A stretch of 64,000 nucleotides of DNA from Streptomyces sp. 6-11-2 (GCF_006540305.1 NZ_BJOR01000001.1:7440001-7504000), one strand, 5' to 3'. Shown: positions 21,084 to 30,073, counted from the first letter of the stretch. Numbers and translations: made by a program. The notes: generated from the sequence alone by a model not told the origin.

Positions 21084-24000
21084 TCAGCGCACGGCGTACG
21101 CGTCGGTCACGGTCTGGATGACGGAGTTGCCGTTGGAGTCCGTCAGTTCGGTCTTCAGCGTGACCGGCTTGCCGGCCGCGCCCGCGTGGTTCACCGTCGC
21201 GGTCCAGCGGCCACCGCTCTGCGAGGTGGTGCCCTCGGTCCAGGTCGTACCGCCGTCGTAGGAGTACGAGACCCTGGCGGCGACCAACTCGCCGGGCGCG
21301 TAGCCCGCGTGACCGGTGACGCTCAGGCCGATCGTCTGACCGTCCTTCGCCGGAAGGGTCTTGAGCCCGTCCGCGTCCAGGTCGTAGTTCGGGAAGAGCA
21401 GCGGAATGCCCTGGGAGTAGGCGTTCTCGTCCCGGTGCGAGCGGAACTTCCACACCGTCTGGGTGTGGGTGGACCGCTTCCACACGGCGGCGGGCGACCC
21501 GAACTTCATGGTCTCCAGGGAGAGTTCGTACGCGGCGTCCTCGGCCGGGACCGTGAACACCCCGGACGGCCACCCGGTCTCGCCGATCACCCTGCCACCG
21601 CTGGTGAGCTTCATGCCCCCGATGTCCCCGAAGGAGCCCTGGATGCCCATGTGCTCGGTGTCGCCCCAGAAGGCGGGTGCCACGCCGATCATGTTGTCCT
21701 GCCGTTCGGCGGCCAGCTGCAGCTTGCCGTCGGCGTCGCGCGGAGCGGTCGGGGCCGGGATGCCCCGGTACCAGTTCTCCGCCCGCTTCGAGCCGGCGGT
21801 GTACGTGCGCGCCTGGTCGGCCATGAGCTCGCCCCAGGGGAAGCTGGAGGAGAGGTAGCGGGTCCAGGCGGTGTCGCCCGCCGAGTAGTACTCGGTGCGC
21901 TTGCCGGGGACGGCGACGGAGTCGGTGGCGGCGGAGAACACCCCGCCGTACGGCCGACCCATGATCATCGTGTCGACGTAGTCCGCCGCGGCGCCCATCG
22001 CCTCGTACGTCGCGGTGACCGTGCCGAGCTTCTTGTCCCGGACCTGGTAGGTGCGGTCCGAGGTGACCGGGCCGGTCTCGGGGAAGGCGAGGTTGTAGAC
22101 GAACGGGCTGACGGCGGTGGCCTTCCAGCGCAGCGTCACCGGGCCCTTGGCCAGGGCGGCCTTCAGCTGAGCGGCCTCGTCCGCCTCGATGCCGAGCGAG
22201 GGCACCGGCGCCTGGCCGAAGCCGATCGACGGCTGCCAGGGGCCCGCGGCGCGGCGGTGGGCGATGACCGCCTTCGCGCCCGCGGCCTTCGCGTCACGTG
22301 CCAGGTTGTACAGGTAGCCGTCGTCGCCGGCCTCGACCAGCACGATCTTCCCGGCGACGCCCGCGGCCCTCAGCTCATCGGGGGTGCCGGTGCCCGCGTC
22401 GACCAGCGCGGCCTCGCCCGTTCCGTCGAGGTTGACGGAACCGGTGCTCGCCACCCTCGGGTGCAGTTCGGCACCGCCGACGACCGACAACTGCTCGATC
22501 TGCGGGGCGTACGCGCGCCAGAGGCTGGCGAACTCGAAGTCGCCGTCGCGCGCCTTGCCCTGCACGTCCGCCAGGTAGGTCCGGACGCTCCGGTTTCCGG
22601 TGATGGAGCCGGAGTGCAGCCAGGTCCCGTCCCAGGTACGGCCGAAGGACAGGGTCGTGGAGCGGCTCTCGGAGGCGCGGTCCGCGGTCTCCACCTGGAG
22701 CCGGTGCGCCTTGCGGGCGTCGAGCACCAGGGTGGTGTCCTTGGCGACGTCGACCTGGGGCCGGGCGAGGTAGCCGACGGACTCGGTCATGCTGCCCGTG
22801 GCGTCCGCGGCGTCCTGCGTGATGACGAAGCCGGAGACGAAGTACGCGCCGGGGCGGACCTGGTAGACCTGCTCGGCGGCACCGGCGTTGTAGCGGCGCT
22901 CACCGCTGGAGGCATCGGTGCCGATGACGTCCAGCGAGGAGGAGCCCGTGGCGGGCTTGCCGGCGCGGTCGATCAGCTTGACGCGCAGGGTGACGGTCTC
23001 CGGCTCGACATACAGGGAGAACGGGGTGGAGACCTTCACACCGTCCGGGCCGGTGGCGAGTACGCGCCCGGTGACGTCGCCGTACTGGGCGGCCTTCAGG
23101 TTCGCGGCCGGGTCGATGCGCAGCGGGACCTTCGCGGTGGCCCCGGCCGGGACGGTGACGGTGTTCGCGTCGAGCGCGGCGACGGGGGAGCGGACCTCGG
23201 AGCCGTCGTTGCCGGTGACGCCCTGGACCTTCAGCGACAGCTTCACCGGCTTGGTACCGGAGTTGGTGTAGGGGAGGTCGACGGTGGTGCGGTCGCCCTT
23301 GTTCTGCGGCCATGCGAAGGTGCCGGCCTGGACGGCGGGAGCGCCCACGACGGTGGTGTCGATGGCGGCCTTCACGTCGAGACGGCCGGCGCCGGTCTCG
23401 CGCACATCGCCGGGGATGTCGCTCTTCGCGGACGACACCAGAGCGGTCTTGACCTGCTGCGCGGTCCAGTCCGGGTGACGCTGCTTCACGAGGGCGGCGG
23501 CTCCCGCCACATGCGGGGTGGCCATCGACGTACCGGACATCGACTGGTAGGCGTAGAGGCCCCGGCCTCCTGCGGCCGCGGCGGAGATACCGACGCCGGG
23601 GGCGGCGATCTCCGGCTTGAGGGTGTGCGCGCCGACCACGGGCCCGAGGCTGGAGAACCAGGCGGTGGAGTCGTCGCGGTCGACGGCGCCGACGGTCAGC
23701 ACGCTCGGGGCGCAGCCGGGCGAGGAGACGGTGTTGAGGGTCGGGCCCGAATTGCCTGCCGCGACGACGAACAGCGTGTCCTTGCTCCGGGCGAGTTTCT
23801 CGGCAGCGACGCTCATCGGGTCGGTGCAGTCGGTCGGCTCCGGGCTGCCGAGGCTCATGGAGACGACGTCGGCCTTCTGGTCGACGGCCCACTGCATTCC
23901 GGCGATGATCCAGGATTCGGCGCCGTAGCCACTGTCGTTGAGGACCTTGCCGTTGAGCAGATCGGCGTCGGGGGCGACACCCTTCTTCTTGCCGTCGCTC

Positions 24001-24845
24001 GCGGCACCGGAGCCGCCGACGGTGGAGATGGTGTGGGTGCCGTGGCCCTGCCGGTCGTCGGTGCTGCTGGAGTCGGTGAAGTTCTCCGAGGCGGTGATCC
24101 GCCCCTTGAGGTCGGGGTGTTCCGCGTCGGCGCCCGTGTCGAGTACGGCGACCTTGGTGCCCTTGCCCGTGTATCCGGCGGCCCAGGCGAGATCGGCGCC
24201 GATCTGCTTGGTGGACCGGTCGAGGGTGGCCTGGACCTTGCGGTCGAGCCAGATCTTCTTCAGACCGGAGGCGGAACGGGAACGGGTGTTGGTGATGTCC
24301 GCCCAGAAGTCGGCGGTCTTCGCCTTGTCCGTCTTCAGCGCGACGCCGTCGATGGCGTCCAGTTCGGGGCCGCGCTTCGCGCCGCGCGGCGTGGCGGGCT
24401 CGGTGCGGCCCGCGGCGTCGCCGTAGACGGCGATCAGCGGCAGCGCGGTGGTGTGCGCGTCGTCGTAGCCCTGCCGTATGAGTCCCGTGACATTGAAGAG
24501 TTCCTCATCGACCTTGCCCGCGGCCAGCGCCCGAGCGGCGGTGTTGGGGTAGACGTAGAGGTCCTTGCCGGACTGCCGGGTCTGCAGGAGGGGCACGGAG
24601 CCGTCCTCGCGGGGCAGTGCGGTGACCGACGCGGCCCCCGAACCGTCCGTGCGTACCAGGACCTTGTCGCCGGTGACCAGGGTGACGGTGACCGGTGTGC
24701 CTGCCTTGGCAGCGGTCGTGCTGCCGGTCAGTGGTCTCTTCGCGGTCGGGTCGTCCTGCGGCGCAGCCGCGGACGGTGCGATCGCGGTGACGGCCAGGAC
24801 GGCGGCGGTGGCCGCCCCCAGCGCCGTGCGCGATATCGGACGCAT
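21084..24845 (-). CDS. Secreted S8 subtilisin-like peptidase, multidomain (1253 residues)
   Basis: A classical Sec signal peptide (about 1-28, ending ASAAAPSAAA-like before PQDD) precedes a propeptide and a subtilase domain at about 220-480. The catalytic triad is D236 (in LDTGAD), H268 (in GHGTH) and S440 (in GTSMATPH), with an AAGNSG oxyanion motif. After the catalytic domain come beta-rich Fn3-like regions and a protease-associated-like stretch near 830-860 (GKIVLVEAGDDGYL). It degrades extracellular protein. The final 300 residues end in an Ig-like domain. The gene is single and divergent from a LuxR-type regulator 210 bases away, a likely control pair. Confidence 0.9.
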   Translation of the reverse strand: MRPISRTALGAATAAVLAVTAIAPSAAAPQDDPTAKRPLTGSTTAAKAGTPVTVTLVTGDKVLVRTDGSGAASVTALPREDGSVPLLQTRQSGKDLYVYPNTAARALAAGKVDEELFNVTGLIRQGYDDAHTTALPLIAVYGDAAGRTEPATPRGAKRGPELDAIDGVALKTDKAKTADFWADITNTRSRSASGLKKIWLDRKVQATLDRSTKQIGADLAWAAGYTGKGTKVAVLDTGADAEHPDLKGRITASENFTDSSSTDDRQGHGTHTISTVGGSGAASDGKKKGVAPDADLLNGKVLNDSGYGAESWIIAGMQWAVDQKADVVSMSLGSPEPTDCTDPMSVAAEKLARSKDTLFVVAAGNSGPTLNTVSSPGCAPSVLTVGAVDRDDSTAWFSSLGPVVGAHTLKPEIAAPGVGISAAAAGGRGLYAYQSMSGTSMATPHVAGAAALVKQRHPDWTAQQVKTALVSSAKSDIPGDVRETGAGRLDVKAAIDTTVVGAPAVQAGTFAWPQNKGDRTTVDLPYTNSGTKPVKLSLKVQGVTGNDGSEVRSPVAALDANTVTVPAGATAKVPLRIDPAANLKAAQYGDVTGRVLATGPDGVKVSTPFSLYVEPETVTLRVKLIDRAGKPATGSSSLDVIGTDASSGERRYNAGAAEQVYQVRPGAYFVSGFVITQDAADATGSMTESVGYLARPQVDVAKDTTLVLDARKAHRLQVETADRASESRSTTLSFGRTWDGTWLHSGSITGNRSVRTYLADVQGKARDGDFEFASLWRAYAPQIEQLSVVGGAELHPRVASTGSVNLDGTGEAALVDAGTGTPDELRAAGVAGKIVLVEAGDDGYLYNLARDAKAAGAKAVIAHRRAAGPWQPSIGFGQAPVPSLGIEADEAAQLKAALAKGPVTLRWKATAVSPFVYNLAFPETGPVTSDRTYQVRDKKLGTVTATYEAMGAAADYVDTMIMGRPYGGVFSAATDSVAVPGKRTEYYSAGDTAWTRYLSSSFPWGELMADQARTYTAGSKRAENWYRGIPAPTAPRDADGKLQLAAERQDNMIGVAPAFWGDTEHMGIQGSFGDIGGMKLTSGGRVIGETGWPSGVFTVPAEDAAYELSLETMKFGSPAAVWKRSTHTQTVWKFRSHRDENAYSQGIPLLFPNYDLDADGLKTLPAKDGQTIGLSVTGHAGYAPGELVAARVSYSYDGGTTWTEGTTSQSGGRWTATVNHAGAAGKPVTLKTELTDSNGNSVIQTVTDAYAVR

Positions 24846-25055
24846 CGCTCTCCCTAAGTAAAACCGGTTAACTCTGAACCAACAGCGGCATTACGGAAGT
24901 TGTCGGTACCGCCGTGGCGCCACATTGGCAGAGCGACGGGTGATGCAGGGATGATGACCACGGCGGGTTTACGCCGTGGCCGCTTTTCGCCGCGGCCGGA
25001 AGCCCGAGGACACCGACGACGTGCGGAGTCAGGACTTCCGGGAGGGGAGCGAGGG
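24846..25055. promoter_or_regulatory. Divergent promoter region between peptidase and regulator
   Basis: These 210 bases separate the start codons of the S8 peptidase and the LuxR-type regulator. Close to the peptidase start, the eight-base palindrome AACCGGTT lies at 24862-24869, in the most AT-rich stretch of the region, followed by a second partial half-site (AACC at about 24877). Such a site could bind the dimeric product of the divergent gene. A minus-strand promoter (TTGGTT and TACTTA-like hexamers) overlaps it. Assignment is by position only. Confidence 0.4.
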
Positions 25056-26048
25056 ATGCTGGGAGCCATAGGCCTCGACGAGATACAGGAGTCGGTGTAC
25101 CGCGCCCTCGTGGCGGTGGGCGCCGCGGAGGTCTCCGACCTCGCCCACCGGCTGGCGCTCCCCGAGCCGGACACCGAACGGGCCCTGCGCCGGCTGGAAC
25201 AGACCGGTCTGGCCGCCCAGTCCTCGTCCCGCGTCGACCGCTGGGTGGCGGCGCTGCCCGCGGTGGCGCTGGGAGCCCTGCTGACCCAGCAACGCCATGA
25301 ACTGGAGCAGGCCGAACTGGCGGCGGCGATGCTCGCCGAGGAGTACCGGGCGGAGGCGACCGATTCCGCCGTGCACGACCTGGTCGAGGTGGTGACGGGT
25401 GCGCGCGCGGTGGCGCACCGCTTCTTCCAGTTGCAACTGGGGGCGACCAGCGAGGTGTGCGCCCTGGTCACCGGGAAGCCGGTCGCGGTGAGCGGTATGG
25501 AGAACGAGGCCGAGGAGCGGGCCGCCACGCGCGGGGTGTCGTACCGGGTGGTGGTGGAGCGCGAGGTGCTCTCACTGCCGTCCGGGATCACGGAGCTGTC
25601 GGCGGCCCTGAGCCGTGACGAGCACTGCCGGGTCGTCGACCGGGTGCCCACCAAGCTGGTCGTCGCCGACGGGGCCCTGGCGATGGTGCCTCTGACCGGC
25701 CGGGGCGCGGAGCCCGCGGCCCTGGTCGTCCACGCCTCCGGACTGCTGGAGTCCCTGATGGGTCTGTTCGAGGCGGTGTGGCGGGAGGCGATGCCGATCC
25801 GGCTCGGCGGGAGCGGCCGGCCGGAGGAGGAGGAGTCCAACGGGCCGGACGCCATGGACCTGGAGGTCCTGTCGCTGCTGCTGGCCGGGTTGACGGACGC
25901 GAGCGTGGCGAAGCAACTGGACCTGGGTCTGCGGACCGTGCAGCGGCGGGTGAAGGGCCTGATGGAACTGACCGGAGTGTCGACCCGGCTCCAACTGGGC
26001 TGGCACGCGTACGAACGGGGCTGGGTGGCCCGGGAGCCCCAACTCTGA
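25056..26048 (+). CDS. LuxR-type regulator with TrmB-like N-terminal helix-turn-helix
   Basis: The 330-residue protein carries a TrmB/MarR-like winged helix at the N-terminus (GLDEIQESVYRALVAVGAAEVSDLA, about 5-40), a coiled helix (about 75-110), an effector-like middle domain, and a C-terminal LuxR-type HTH (LLLAGLTDASVAKQLDLGLRTVQRRV, about 272-300). This two-HTH architecture is common in Streptomyces regulators adjacent to secreted enzymes. The ATG at 25056 follows GGAGGGG/GAGGG purines; further upstream in-frame starts would add a non-homologous Arg-rich tail. It is divergent from the S8 peptidase and probably controls it. Confidence 0.82.
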   Translation: MLGAIGLDEIQESVYRALVAVGAAEVSDLAHRLALPEPDTERALRRLEQTGLAAQSSSRVDRWVAALPAVALGALLTQQRHELEQAELAAAMLAEEYRAEATDSAVHDLVEVVTGARAVAHRFFQLQLGATSEVCALVTGKPVAVSGMENEAEERAATRGVSYRVVVEREVLSLPSGITELSAALSRDEHCRVVDRVPTKLVVADGALAMVPLTGRGAEPAALVVHASGLLESLMGLFEAVWREAMPIRLGGSGRPEEEESNGPDAMDLEVLSLLLAGLTDASVAKQLDLGLRTVQRRVKGLMELTGVSTRLQLGWHAYERGWVAREPQL

Positions 26049-26315
26049 CCTGCGGCCGCCCGGGAAGCCACGCGACTGCGGCTGGGCGCGGGCCGTGGCT
26101 CGGGTGCTGCTTTCTGATCACATGTAGTCGCCCAGTACCTGTGGCGCGCTTGGTCGGCGGCACGGCAGTCAGGCGCGTTCAAACAGCGCGATCGAAATGA
26201 TCCACATATGATGATGCGCGCCGAGGCCCGGCGAAACAGACGCCGAACTCCTCAAGGTCCACCGGTGAGGCCTGACAGGGCCTCGAGACCCACGAGCAGC
26301 ACCGGAGGAACCGCG

Positions 26316-26537
26316 ATGACCGGCTCTCGACTGGCCAAAGCACTTGTGGCCGTCCTCTCCTTCACCACCCTGGCGCTGCTCAGCCTCTATGCGGTGGGGT
26401 TGACGGCCGCGGACTCCACCCTGGGAAGCACCGCCCGGTCAGCCGTCGGCGGGCTCCTCGCCGCCGCAACCCTGGGCCTGCTCAGATACCTGACCGGCCT
26501 CGCTCGTGCCGACCGTCGGAGCAGTGACGGCAGTTGA
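26316..26537 (+). CDS. Small two-helix membrane protein
   Basis: A 73-residue protein with two hydrophobic segments (about 6-29 and 37-57) and a basic, Ser-rich end. GGAGG lies eight bases before the ATG at 26316, making this start clearly better than upstream in-frame codons at 26208. No family is recognised. It stands alone between the LuxR-type regulator and another small membrane protein gene. Confidence 0.55.
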   Translation: MTGSRLAKALVAVLSFTTLALLSLYAVGLTAADSTLGSTARSAVGGLLAAATLGLLRYLTGLARADRRSSDGS

Positions 26538-27015
26538 ACTGACGGAGCTTGCGGAAGTGCGGCAGGCCGCGTGGCCGAATGGCCGGCCGGAACTGCCGAT
26601 GCTTGGCTGCCGACGGTAACACCCCTCCCGAGCCCTGCCGCTCCCAAGTTGACCAGACCCTCGATCTCGGTTGAAGTAGCCGTCTGCGATGACCCGGTCG
26701 GGTCCCGGCCCGAACACCGGACGCGGACGAGCCCGGCTTCCGGGACGCCAGAGCGTCAGCGTGCTGCCGCGCCCGGGGTGGCCCCGCACCCGATCGTGCC
26801 GGTGCTTCTGCCGTGCCATCCTCAAATGTTCCGCCGCGCCTGAACATTTGGGTAAGTGCCGGAAAGGCGGCCATGGATGTGGCATCGCGATCGAGGTGTA
26901 ACGCGACCGCGTCGGCAAGACGCAGAAGAAAAGAGAAGCGGGCGACACCCCGGACTGAATTTCAATGCTCCGGGCGACCGCGCCAACACAACACCTCCCC
27001 AGATCGGAATTTCTT
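26538..27015. other. Long non-coding gap, 478 bases
   Basis: No gene with good codon bias is seen on either strand. The region becomes progressively AT-richer to the right, as expected for a promoter of the gene at 27016. It holds one strong palindrome (26822-26849, listed separately). A tRNA-like arrangement at 26559-26641 was examined and rejected because no T-arm is present. Confidence 0.45.
26822..26849. promoter_or_regulatory. 28-base perfect-arm palindrome, candidate operator
   Basis: CAAATGTTC at 26822-26830 is the exact reverse complement of GAACATTTG at 26841-26849, with a ten-base GC-rich spacer. The AT-rich arms stand out against the local composition. Ten-base spacing places half-sites about two helical turns apart, as for a dimeric repressor. 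It lies about 165-195 bases upstream of the GTG at 27016. It is not the Streptomyces SOS box, whose half-sites face the other way. Confidence 0.5.
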
Positions 27016-27369
27016 GTGAGCAACACAGATCCGGCTTCCGGATACCCCGCGTACCACCGGCCCACAGGCCCGGACGGCTCCGTGCGCCGCCAGGCGGCTG
27101 GACGGCGCGCGGCGCTGACAATCTGCACGATCGCCGACACCGCGGCAGGTCTGCTGGCCCTGTGGATCCTGTTGTTCCTGCTCGACGCGAACCAGGCGAA
27201 TGTATTCGTCAAGTTCGTGCAGGGAACGGCGGACTGGCTGGCCTGGTGGTCGCAGGATATCTTCACCATGGACACGGAGAGCCTACGCGTCGTCCTTAAT
27301 TATGGTCTTCCCGCAGTGATGTATTTGCTGATCGGACACGGAATCGCAGCCCGGCTCAACCGGGCCTGA
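27016..27369 (+). CDS. Small integral membrane protein (117 residues)
   Basis: The protein has an N-terminal hydrophilic Pro/Gly-rich part (1-30), a hydrophobic segment at about 35-57 (CTIADTAAGLLALWILLFLL), a Trp-rich amphipathic stretch (GTADWLAWWSQDIF) and a final membrane segment near 92-112. The layout suggests two membrane helices joined by an extracellular loop. No named family is recognised. GTG 27016 is chosen because the hydrophilic N-terminus starts there and upstream codons show no bias. A 55-codon gene follows 17 bases downstream, probably in the same operon. Confidence 0.7.
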   Translation: MSNTDPASGYPAYHRPTGPDGSVRRQAAGRRAALTICTIADTAAGLLALWILLFLLDANQANVFVKFVQGTADWLAWWSQDIFTMDTESLRVVLNYGLPAVMYLLIGHGIAARLNRA

Positions 27370-27386
27370 AAGCGCAGGGACCGACT

Positions 27387-27554
27387 GTGACCCCCAGTCC
27401 CACTGAACAGATCCAATTGCTGATCTACGACGATCTGATACGCGAACGTGGTGACGTCGTCGCCGAGGCTCAACTGGCAGCAGAACACACGCAGCATCAG
27501 GCGATGGAAGTGCTCGGCAGACAGGACGCGCCCTCTTCGACCTATCACCGGTAG
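27387..27554 (+). CDS. Short hydrophilic protein (55 residues)
   Basis: Begins with GTG at 27387 and ends at TAG 27552-27554. Translation starts MTPSPTEQIQLLIYDDLIRE and is acidic and helical, with two His-containing segments; it contains no membrane segment or cysteine. Position 17 bases after the membrane-protein gene, with an AGCGCAGGGA purine stretch before the start, supports a co-transcribed small gene. No homologous family is recognised. Confidence 0.5.
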   Translation: MTPSPTEQIQLLIYDDLIRERGDVVAEAQLAAEHTQHQAMEVLGRQDAPSSTYHR

Positions 27555-27565
27555 TTGATTCTGGG

Positions 27566-27597
27566 CAGGTCACCAGGTCACCAGGTCACCAGGTCAG
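27566..27597. repeat. Tandem repeat, four copies of an 8-mer
   Basis: The octamer CAGGTCAC occurs three times head to tail (27566-27573, 27574-27581, 27582-27589) with a fourth copy differing in the last two bases (27590-27597). It starts twelve bases after the stop of the 55-residue gene. Copy number could vary by slippage. No protein or RNA function is evident. Confidence 0.85.
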
Positions 27598-27697
27598 GAG
27601 GTGCGGCCGGCGGCGTCCTGGGGTTCCCGGAACGCCCCTGGGTCGCCCCGCTCTGATGCGGTCACGGACCGGCGACACAAGCGAAACCGCCTGACAA

Positions 27698-27733
27698 GCG
27701 ACTCCTGGCGCTGGGGGCAGCGCCAGGAGTCGC
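27698..27733. terminator. Perfect 16-bp hairpin between convergent genes
   Basis: Arms 27698-27713 and 27718-27733 are exact reverse complements around a GGGG loop. It lies between the small-gene operon reading right and the acyl-CoA dehydrogenase ending at 27788 reading left, so it probably serves as a bidirectional terminator. Confidence 0.8.
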
Positions 27734-27787
27734 GTTCTGCGCGCGGTGGTCAGGGTGAGGAGGAGCCGCCGGTGCTCACCTCACGGG

Positions 27788-29011
27788 TCACAGGTACTTC
27801 TTCAACTCCCGCCGTGCCAGCGACCGCTGGTGGACCTCGTCCGGCCCGTCGGCGATCATCAGCGTGCGCGCGCCCGCGTACAGCTCGGCGAGCGGGAGGT
27901 CCTGGCTGAAACCGCCCGCGCCGTGCAGCTGGATCGCGCGGTCGAGGATGCCGACCACGGCGCGGGGTGTGGCGATCTTGATGGCCTGGATCTCGGTGTG
28001 CGCCCCCTTGTTGCCGACGGTGTCCATCAGCCAGGCCGTCTTCAGCACCAGCAGCCGCAGCTGCTCGACGGTGACCCGCGCGTCCGCGATCCAGTTGTGG
28101 ACCACGCCCTGCTGGGCCAGTGCCTTACCGAAGGCGGTGCGGGAGACGGCTCGCCGGCACATCAGCTCGATCGCCCGCTCGGCCATGCCGATCAGCCGCA
28201 TGCAGTGGTGGATGCGCCCCGGTCCGAGCCGGGCCTGGGCGATGGCGAAGCCGCTTCCCTCGTCGCCGATCAGGTGGGAGGCGGGCACGCGCGCGTGGTC
28301 GAACACCACCTCGGCGTGGCCGCCGTGGGAGTGGTCCTCGTACCCGAAGACCCGCATCGCGCGCCGGACGGTGACGCCGGGCGTGTCGCGCGGCACGAGC
28401 ACCATGGACTGCTGGCGGCGGATGTCCGGGCCGTCCGGGTCGGTCTTGCCCATCACGATGAAGATCTTGCAGTCCGGGTTCATCGCGCCGGAGATGTACC
28501 ACTTGTGCCCGGTGATGACGTACTCGTCCGAACCGTCGGAGGCGCGCTCGATGCGCGTGGTGACGTTGGTGGCGTCCGAGGAGGCCACCTCCGGCTCGGT
28601 CATCGCGAACGCCGAACGGATCTCGCCCGCGAGCAACGGCTGGAGCCACTGCTTCTTCTGCCACTCGTCGCCGAACTGCGCGAGCACCTCCATGTTGCCC
28701 GTGTCGGGCGCCGCGCAGTTCAGCGCGGTGGGTGCCAGGTGCGGGGAGCGGCCGGTGACCTCGGCGAGCGGGGCGTACTGGAGGTTGGTCAGCCCGGCGC
28801 CGTACTCGGCGTCCGGCAGGAAGAGGTTCCACAGGCCCTGCCTGCGCGCCTCCGCCTTCAGCTCCTCCACCACCGCCGGGGTGTCCCACGGGGAGGACAG
28901 CGCGGCCCGCTGCTCCTCGGCCACCGCTTCGGCCGGGTACACGTACTCGTCCATGAAGGCCAGGAGCTTGGCACGCAGCTCCTCGGTGCGCGCGTCGAAC
29001 GCGAAGTCCAT
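27788..29011 (-). CDS. Acyl-CoA dehydrogenase
   Basis: A 407-residue flavoprotein with the usual acyl-CoA dehydrogenase domains: N-terminal helical (about 1-125, MDFAFDARTEELRAKLLAFMDEYVYP), central beta (AFAMTEPEVASSDATNV, GHKWYISGA), and C-terminal helical (about 250-400, RAVSRTAFGKALAQQG and QLHGAGGFSQDLPLAELYAGARTL). It oxidises an acyl-CoA to the enoyl-CoA, passing electrons to ETF. The R-x-L-x-I-A-D-G-P-D-E-V-H end is typical of the ACAD10/11-like and long-chain groups. It starts six bases after the stop of an APH-fold kinase gene, forming a two-gene operon resembling the ACAD10/11 fusion of animals. Confidence 0.9.
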   Translation of the reverse strand: MDFAFDARTEELRAKLLAFMDEYVYPAEAVAEEQRAALSSPWDTPAVVEELKAEARRQGLWNLFLPDAEYGAGLTNLQYAPLAEVTGRSPHLAPTALNCAAPDTGNMEVLAQFGDEWQKKQWLQPLLAGEIRSAFAMTEPEVASSDATNVTTRIERASDGSDEYVITGHKWYISGAMNPDCKIFIVMGKTDPDGPDIRRQQSMVLVPRDTPGVTVRRAMRVFGYEDHSHGGHAEVVFDHARVPASHLIGDEGSGFAIAQARLGPGRIHHCMRLIGMAERAIELMCRRAVSRTAFGKALAQQGVVHNWIADARVTVEQLRLLVLKTAWLMDTVGNKGAHTEIQAIKIATPRAVVGILDRAIQLHGAGGFSQDLPLAELYAGARTLMIADGPDEVHQRSLARRELKKYL

Positions 29012-29017
29012 GTCCGG

Positions 29018-30040
29018 TCAGCCTTTCTGAAGAGTCGTCAGTCCGTGGTCGAGGAAGACGGGGACGAGGTCGCCGATGCGGTCGAAGCCCCGCCCGACCG
29101 TCTGGCCGAGCGTGTACCGGTAGTGGATGCCCTCCAGGATCACGGCGAGCTTGAACCAGGCGAACGCCGTGTACCAGGACACGGCCGAAACGTCCCGCCC
29201 CGAGCGCGCGGCGTACCGCTCGACCAGCTCCGACGCGGACGGGTGCCCCGGCGCCTCGGCGGTGGTGGACACCGGCGAGTCGGGCATGCCCAGCGGCGTG
29301 CTGTACATCACCAGCAGGCCCAGGTCGGTCAGCGGGTCGCCGAGCGTGGACATCTCCCAGTCGAGGACCGCCGTGATCCGGTCGTCCGGTCCGAGCAGCA
29401 CGTTGTCGAGGCGGTAGTCGCCGTGCACGACGGCCGGGGCTGGGGAGACGGGCAGCGCGCGCCCGAGCGCCGCGTGCAGCTCGTCGACGCCGGCCAGTTC
29501 GCGGTTGCGGGAGGCCGCCAGCTGCTTGCCCCAGCGTCGCAGCTGCCGCTCCAGGAAGCCCTCGGGGCGGCCGAAGCCCTCGAGGCCCACTTCGGCCGGA
29601 TCCACGGCGTGCAGCTCGACGAGGGTGTCCACCAGCGACAGCACCGCGTTCCGAGTGCGCTCCTCGCCCAGCGGGGCGAGCTGGTCCGCGGTGCGGTACG
29701 GGGTGCCCTCGACGAACTCCATCACGTAGAACGGCGCGCCGAGCACGTCCTCGTCCTCGCACAGCAGCACCGGGCGCGGCACCGGCACCTCCGTCGGGTG
29801 CAGGGCGCTGATCACCCGGTGCTCGCGACCCATGTCGTGCGCGGTGGCCAGGACATGGCCCAGCGGGGGGCGCCGCACGACCCACCGCGAGGCGCCGTCC
29901 GAGACCGTGTACGTGAGGTTCGACCGTCCGCCCTCGATCAGCCGGCCGGTCAGAGGGCCCCGCACCAGACCTGGCCGCTCCCGGTCGAGCAGTCCGCGCA
30001 GCCGGTCGAGATCGAGTCCGGGCGGGTGGTCGGGGCTCAT
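29018..30040 (-). CDS. APH-fold kinase (ACAD10/11 phosphotransferase-like)
   Basis: A 340-residue aminoglycoside phosphotransferase-fold protein. The nucleotide loop GGRSNLTYTV, the catalytic HGDYRLDNVLL (H-x-D-x5-N Brenner motif) and the metal-binding DWEMSTLGDPLTDLG are present. Bacterial genes of this type beside acyl-CoA dehydrogenases correspond to the kinase half of animal ACAD10/11, which phosphorylate 4-hydroxyacyl-CoAs before dehydration. Adjacent ATG codons exist at 30043 and 30040; the AGGAG sequence favours 30040. The gene is first in a two-gene operon preceded by a TetR-type palindrome. Confidence 0.82.
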   Translation of the reverse strand: MSPDHPPGLDLDRLRGLLDRERPGLVRGPLTGRLIEGGRSNLTYTVSDGASRWVVRRPPLGHVLATAHDMGREHRVISALHPTEVPVPRPVLLCEDEDVLGAPFYVMEFVEGTPYRTADQLAPLGEERTRNAVLSLVDTLVELHAVDPAEVGLEGFGRPEGFLERQLRRWGKQLAASRNRELAGVDELHAALGRALPVSPAPAVVHGDYRLDNVLLGPDDRITAVLDWEMSTLGDPLTDLGLLVMYSTPLGMPDSPVSTTAEAPGHPSASELVERYAARSGRDVSAVSWYTAFAWFKLAVILEGIHYRYTLGQTVGRGFDRIGDLVPVFLDHGLTTLQKG

Positions 30041-30073
30041 CATTGCTCCTGGGAGACGAGACGACAGCACGTG

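Noticed and set aside
21186..24857. 1223-codon open frame antisense to the S8 peptidase
   Set aside because: No signal, no domains and skewed composition; the peptidase strand has the full catalytic triad.
26559..26641. tRNA-like layout: GCGGCAG and CTGCCGC seven-base arms 83 bases apart
   Set aside because: No T-arm (GGTTCGA-type) or anticodon stem is present before the 3' arm, and no CCA-adjacent features are seen; probably chance in GC-rich DNA.
27566..27597. CRISPR-like repeats
   Set aside because: Eight-base head-to-tail units without spacers, far too short for CRISPR; no cas genes in the window.
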